A stretch of DNA of 7,029 nt from an uncultured Planctomycetaceae bacterium (GTDB lineage Bacteria > Planctomycetota > Planctomycetia > Pirellulales > Pirellulaceae), in contig CAIYOB010001422.1 in assembly GCA_903927685.1 (NCBI GenBank), positions 1 to 7,029 on the forward strand, given 5' to 3'. The notes beneath the pieces were generated by a model, which saw only the letters and a list, made by a program, of their open reading frames with translations, searched no databases and was not told the DNA's origin. Positions 1 to 6,000 of this stretch are shown here, piece by piece (within the stretch, counting starts at the first letter, position 1; every line of letters begins with the position of its first letter). A program made the translations under genes and the position numbers.

Positions 1-3000
1 GCGACAGATCCCACACCCCGGCTCGATCGCCGTCGGGCAACACGGGTTCCGGCCGATCGTCGGCGAGATTGGAATCGCGCCCGATCAGGATCGGCACGAT
101 ATTGTTGGCGGACAACTGCCGGAAGACGACCAGGGTCGTGTCGGGCCGACTGAGACCGTCGGCGTAGTCGATATCGAAGGCCACGGCCGCATGATGCGCC
201 GACGGATTCGAAATCGCCTCGTAAGTCACATCAAACTTGTAGAAGTCCACATCGAAAGCGCTGGACAAAGCCCCTGCGACGGACAGCGTGGCGCGATCCG
301 AAGCGAACAGATTGCCCAATTCCTGGGGACGCTGGCCGGGAACGTCCGGATCAACAAACACGGTGTTGTTCGCGGCCCGCTGGGCGTCGGTCTCTTCGTC
401 CTCGGCGGCCTCGCCCAGCAACGGCGAATGTCCGGGGAGGCCGATTACCTCGATCCCGTTCTGGGCATAGCGGATGTCGGCGTAGCGCACCGTGGATCCG
501 GGAACTTCGTCCGTCTCACGCATCCGCACTTGGAGACGGTAAATGCCCGATGTCAGGCCCTGGTTCACCGCCGCCTCGTCCCGGAGTTCGGACGAATCGG
601 CCCCGGCCTCCTGGTTGCTGCTTCGCACGCGGAACAGGTACGGGCTGCGTTCGCCCTGCGCTCCCGGCAGGACGATCCGCAGGCCTGCGTCGCGGGAATT
701 CGTTCCCCAGATGTCTTTGGGCAACCCCGAGGCGTTGTGGGGCTGGTAGGCGTCATTCAGTTTCTGCAGCGGGTTGACATTGCCGGCGGGAATCACCGCC
801 GAGTCGGACCAGACGACGCCGTCGGCGGTCTCGACTTGCGACTGGTCGGATTGAGCGATCAGCTGCCCATTGGCATCCAGCACGTCAATGACCGTGTCCA
901 GGGCGTACCGCGTGCGGTCGATATCGATCCAGATTTCCGTCCCGGCCTCGGCGGTGAAACTGTAGTAGTCGATGTCTTCGGCGGCATTGAGGAAGCCCTG
1001 AATCTCGAACCCCAGCCGCAGGTTCTCATCACTGCTGTATTCGTCGCGAGCCAAGTCGCCGAGGAACTGGGCGCGGTCGGAAATCCCGTTCAGCCCTGGA
1101 GCCGTCGTGTCCGGCGCCTCGAGTTCCAGCACGGTTTCCACGTTGCGGTCGTGGCTGAACTGGTCCAGCAACACGCTTCGCCACGCCCCCGCTGTGGGCG
1201 GCGTGTTGACCCCGTTATTGTCCGCATCGTAGCTCTGCGGTGTCGAACGGATTCCGTCGTTGTTGGTGTCCATCTGCGGCTGACCATTGGGCTGGACTCC
1301 GGCACCAACCGAATCGTCGTGGATCGAAGTCAGTACAACGGGGAATCCCGGTTGCCCCACCAAGTACAGCGTGCCGCCAATGCGGTCCTCCATCTCCAAC
1401 CGCCGGCCGGTCGCAGTGAACCCAGCGCCAATCGTCGGGTTGCTGTTGTAGGTTTCGTTCAGGGCTCCGGGCCCGTACATTTTGACGACCAGACTCTCGT
1501 TCGGGCTGCTCTGCAGCCGCAAACCGCCGTACACGTGCAGGTCGGGGATGCGAATCTCATCGTACAGGACGTGCACGATGTCGGTATCATCCCACACACT
1601 GTCTGTGGACAGCGTCATACCGATCGTGGTCAGGCGATCGTCGGTCGGTTGAACCGTGCCGTTGTTCGAGACGGCGGCGGTCCGGATCTCCATCCCGTTG
1701 GTGCCTACGGTGTCAGCCAGGATGATCCCGTTGTTATCGGCGACCCGATTGCCGTTGCTGTCGTACTGCTTGCCATTGCCGGCCAATTGGTTGCCGCGGA
1801 CCAGCGGTCCTCGATTGTCCCGGTACAGGGTCACCTGGTCGATCGCTCCCGTGGCACGTCCTGGATCCGAAACCTGGACGCCCGTGAACGCATCGACGTT
1901 GATGTTGATCGCGACATCTTCGTTGTTGCGGATGATGTTGTTGAGGATCACGGGCTGCGCGCCACGGACAAAAATCGTTGCCCCGTCGTTGATGCCTCGG
2001 CCATAGCGGTACGGCGACCCTTGGCCGCCCGTGCCCGGCGCGTTCCATTCGAGCACGCTGTTCGCGATCCGTGCGTCCGCCTGATGGATTTCGATGACAT
2101 TGAAACCCTTAAACGTGCCTTCGATCTTGTTATCGTTGCCGCCACCAAACGCCAGATAGGCGTGATCCAGGTTGAGCTGTCCCAAATGGCCGGACCAGAT
2201 GCCTCCCCAGTCGCCGGCCGAAGGCGCCGCCTCGTTCGGTCCGTCGTCCTTGTTGGTGTCAAAGGTCCCGCCCGCTCCGTACTTGTCATCCAGCTTGGAC
2301 GTGAAGACGACCTCTTGGCCATCGACGCCTTCGGCTATCAGCTGCGTGCCAAACGACACCTCGATGCGCGCTCCCTCGAGCTTGACCACGGTCCCCGCGT
2401 CGATCTTCAGCCGGCCATCGGGCCTGGCTCGCACCACGCCGGTCAGGCGCGGATCCAGCGTCAGCGGCCCGCCTTCGGCGTCGACCAACACCGTTCCGTC
2501 ATCCGAGAATGCCGTTACGCCAGCTGCGACTTCGCCGACCAGCACGTACGTCCCGCCGCCACCGACGGAACTCCGGTAGATCCGCAGAACATGCCCGGAA
2601 GACGCCGCCGGCAAACCGGTCAAATCGATCACCTGAATGTTCGAGGCGATCGTCGGACTGGCCACCGTCACGGAATCGGTCGCATCGGAAGCCGGACTGG
2701 TTTGCCCTGTCGCCGGGTCCACCATCACCACGCGATAGGTGTAACTCCCCGTCGCCACCCCCGGCGCGCTCGACGCCAGTTCACGGTGGGCGAGCGTTAC
2801 GGACTGTACGGACGGAGGATCGCGTTCCAGCAAACCAACGGTCAACGACGACGCGACGATGCCGCGATCCACGAAAGATGCGTCGGTTGCGTCCAGTGTC
2901 GCGATCAAATTGTACGGGCCGCTGCCGCCGACCTGACTCCGGTACAGCCGACGGGCCACGAAATTCCCGCTGACTGGCGGCAGACCGCTCAGTTGCACGG

Positions 3001-6000
3001 TCCCGTTACCAGACGTCAGCATCACCGAGCTGGTCACCTCGGATGGCCGGCCTTCAAAGCCGTTGCTGTCGACGAAAACCAGCTTGTACGAATAGGCTCC
3101 TGTCGGCAAGTTACCGCCGACCCGGGGCGCCAGCGTGACCAGCTCGATCGGCGGACGCGAGGTTTCCAACAACGCCCCGCCCGGTTCACCCTGGATCTTC
3201 AGATTCTCGGCCAGTACGTGGACGATGTCGCGATCATCGAACCTGCCGGGCACGGTGAGTGTTTTCGACTCCCCGCCAGCCGGGGTCTCGATCTGCACGA
3301 ACAGACCGTTAATCGAGTTCTGCAGCAGAATGTTCCCGTGAATGTCCGGGCCGATTCGTTCGTAATCGGGAGTGAATTGGTTGACTAACTGGTACCGGGG
3401 CGCGAGGAAATTGACTTCTTCAAAGCTGTTCGGGTCTGCGGCAATGGCCGCCACCGCACTGGCCGTAATACGGTTGAACGCGAGGGTGGGCTGCATCTCG
3501 ATCATCTGAATCGGATTGACGACGGCGTCGACCGTGTCGATCCGCACCTGCCCGCCCCCGTACCGGATGTCGGCGTGACTGACGTAGTTCAGGAAAATCC
3601 CCTCGTCTTCGTAATTGAAGCGCGCATCGGCGTTATCGAGGTCGGCCTTGAACAGGATCCCCCCCCAGTCACCTGGCGAGGGAGTCGTGGTCGGCGCGTA
3701 GGTATCCCGCCCAATCGTCTCGTCCAGCCACGATGTGAAGTACACGCTCTCCTGCGGCGTGCCCAGGACCTGCAGCGAGCCGGCGCTGCGATCGACGTTC
3801 GTCGAGGAACTGCCAATACCGATCCGGGCGCGACGCAGCTTGAGCACGGAGCCCGCATCAATCATGGCCGTCACGCCGTTGGGTACCGACATCGACGAAC
3901 CGTCCGGCAGCGTGGCCGGACCGCCCGACGAACCGAACCCGATCTCGTAGGCGAAGTTGTCACCCAACGTGGTCCGGTCGCCGTCAAATCCGCCGTTGCC
4001 AACAATCCGCACCAGATCGCCAGGCACCGCCGCGGAAAACGCCGTGGAGATGTTGTCGAACGGCTTTTCCAGCGTCCCGCGGAGGTTGGTCCCCGATGTC
4101 TTGTCGACGAAAATCGTCTTGCCTTCCAACTCGACGCCGAGCGTACTCCCGCTCAGCAGCGTCACGCGTTCGTTCTTCAGCGTGATGCTGGTGCCGGACT
4201 GCGTCGCCGTCACCGCCAACCCCGAAGCGTTGATGGTGTTGTACAATTGGTTGGCCATGTCGAGAGCCGAGGTGGGAACCACGCCGGCGGTAAACGCAAT
4301 TCGTGTTGCCGCCGGATTGACCAGACTGTTGTTGCTGTCAAACTCGAACCTCCGAACCCTGCCCGCCGCGTCCTCAATCGTCAGCAATTGACCGTCGACG
4401 TAGGTGTTCCCATCGCCCGTCACCCGCAGGACTCGCTCCAGCGGCCGCGTTTGAAACCAGTAGTTGAAGACGCCCCCAGGGGAACCGTCCGCGTCGCCGT
4501 CGAGTCGCGTTCCCGGACGGCTCTCGTCGATCCGATCGAGGTCACTGATCGTGTCATCGTCATCGACCTGCGAGCGGAAGTTCAGCCGGAACTCGTAGGC
4601 GCCCTGCGTCGTTCCGCCATACCCGGTGTCCTCGATAATCGGGTCGAAATCGGTATTGCCAGACGCGGTCACGCCCAGGTAATACGTCCCGCTGCCCAAC
4701 TCCAGACTCAAGTACGAGTCGGAACTGTAGTAGTTGTCGTTACGCGAGATCAACTCGCGTTCGTAACCCACGACTTGCCCGTTGGCGTCGAGGATTTCGA
4801 CTTCTCGGTACAGGGACAACACCGTGTCCAACTCGCTGGAATTAGGCAACCGTTCGGCGAACGATTCCGCCGTGAGTAGCCCCTTCTTCTTCTCGTCCAG
4901 CTGCTGGTCGTTGAGGTCAATCGTGAAGCGGTACAGATCGACGTCGTTGCTGTCCGGCCGGTGAATGTATTGGCCGTGGATGATGTCCGCATTTCCGGGA
5001 AAGATCGGTTCGGGGACCAAGTTCCCGAAGAAACTGTCCGAGGCGCCCTGGTACGGCTCGCTCGAATCGAAGGCCATCAAATTTGTCACGGGCAGATCGT
5101 TCGCCCGCTGCAAACCGAGCATCGCCCCCAGACCCACCATGACACGCTGGAACCAATCCTCGCCGAAATCGCTGTTCCACTGCCGGGCGCTGTCCAGAAT
5201 GATCATCCCGTTGGTGTACGTCGGATCCACGCGGACGATAAAATCATAATCGGAGAAACCGCCGCCGGTGGGCAAGGCATGATTGAGCACATTGGGGTCA
5301 TTGGGATCGAGCGCCCGGGGGTCCCCGGTGACAAAGGTCAGGCCATCGCCAACCGTCTCCAAGAACTGCACACCCAGGTACTTGGCCCACAAGTCGACCG
5401 CCTCGCGGACGCGCGTCTTCTGCTTCTCGGTGATGAGATTCGAGAGGGGATTCCCCTGGGCGTCGTAACCGTAAACTTGGCGGAAGTTGTAGAGGATGGT
5501 GGTCACGCCATCCTCGACGTCGGGGCCAAAGTTCGGGTTGATGTGTTGCTCGAATCCGCTGCCGACTTCCTCGGGAATATCGCGGTGCCCCGGTTCGTCC
5601 TCTCCCCCCGGCAAGTCCAATTCGAACGATTGTGGGCCGATCGCGGAGGTCACGAGCAGACTGCGGGTGCCGAGTTGCCCCAGATCGGATGCCGTCTCGT
5701 AGCTTGAACCAAGGCCCGATACGCGCAGGGTCCGACTGCCGTGGCCATCGATGCGCGTCGCACCACCAGCGTCCGCCGACGCCGTGATGAGCTTGCTCGC
5801 GTCCGGCGATGCGTTGAGTGCAGCGACCAGATCGTCCGCGGTCGTCCCGGTACCCGAGGTATTCAAGACGACGCGGATCTCGCTGCCCGTCACCGTGACC
5901 TGAGGAGCGGCCCCTACGCCCAATGCGGCATCCGCAAAGAGCAACGTAACAGCCTTGCCGAAATCGCTTTTCGCGGCGAACGATACCGCAGCCGCTCCGC

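Noticed and set aside
191..3388. A 1065-codon open frame on the plus strand, and similar long plus-strand frames at 3575-4879, 4961-5707 and 5741-6550
   Set aside because: All lie in exact codon register with the minus-strand gene. They exist because that gene rarely uses TTA, CTA and TCA codons in GC-rich DNA. Their translations are Arg/Val/Asp-rich with no recognisable domain, while the minus strand gives ordered known-type modules across the whole stretch.
5075..5137. An active metalloprotease site
   Set aside because: The positions expected for the three zinc-binding His and the catalytic Glu are Val, Ala, Arg and Gly. No other HExxH was found in the translated frame.
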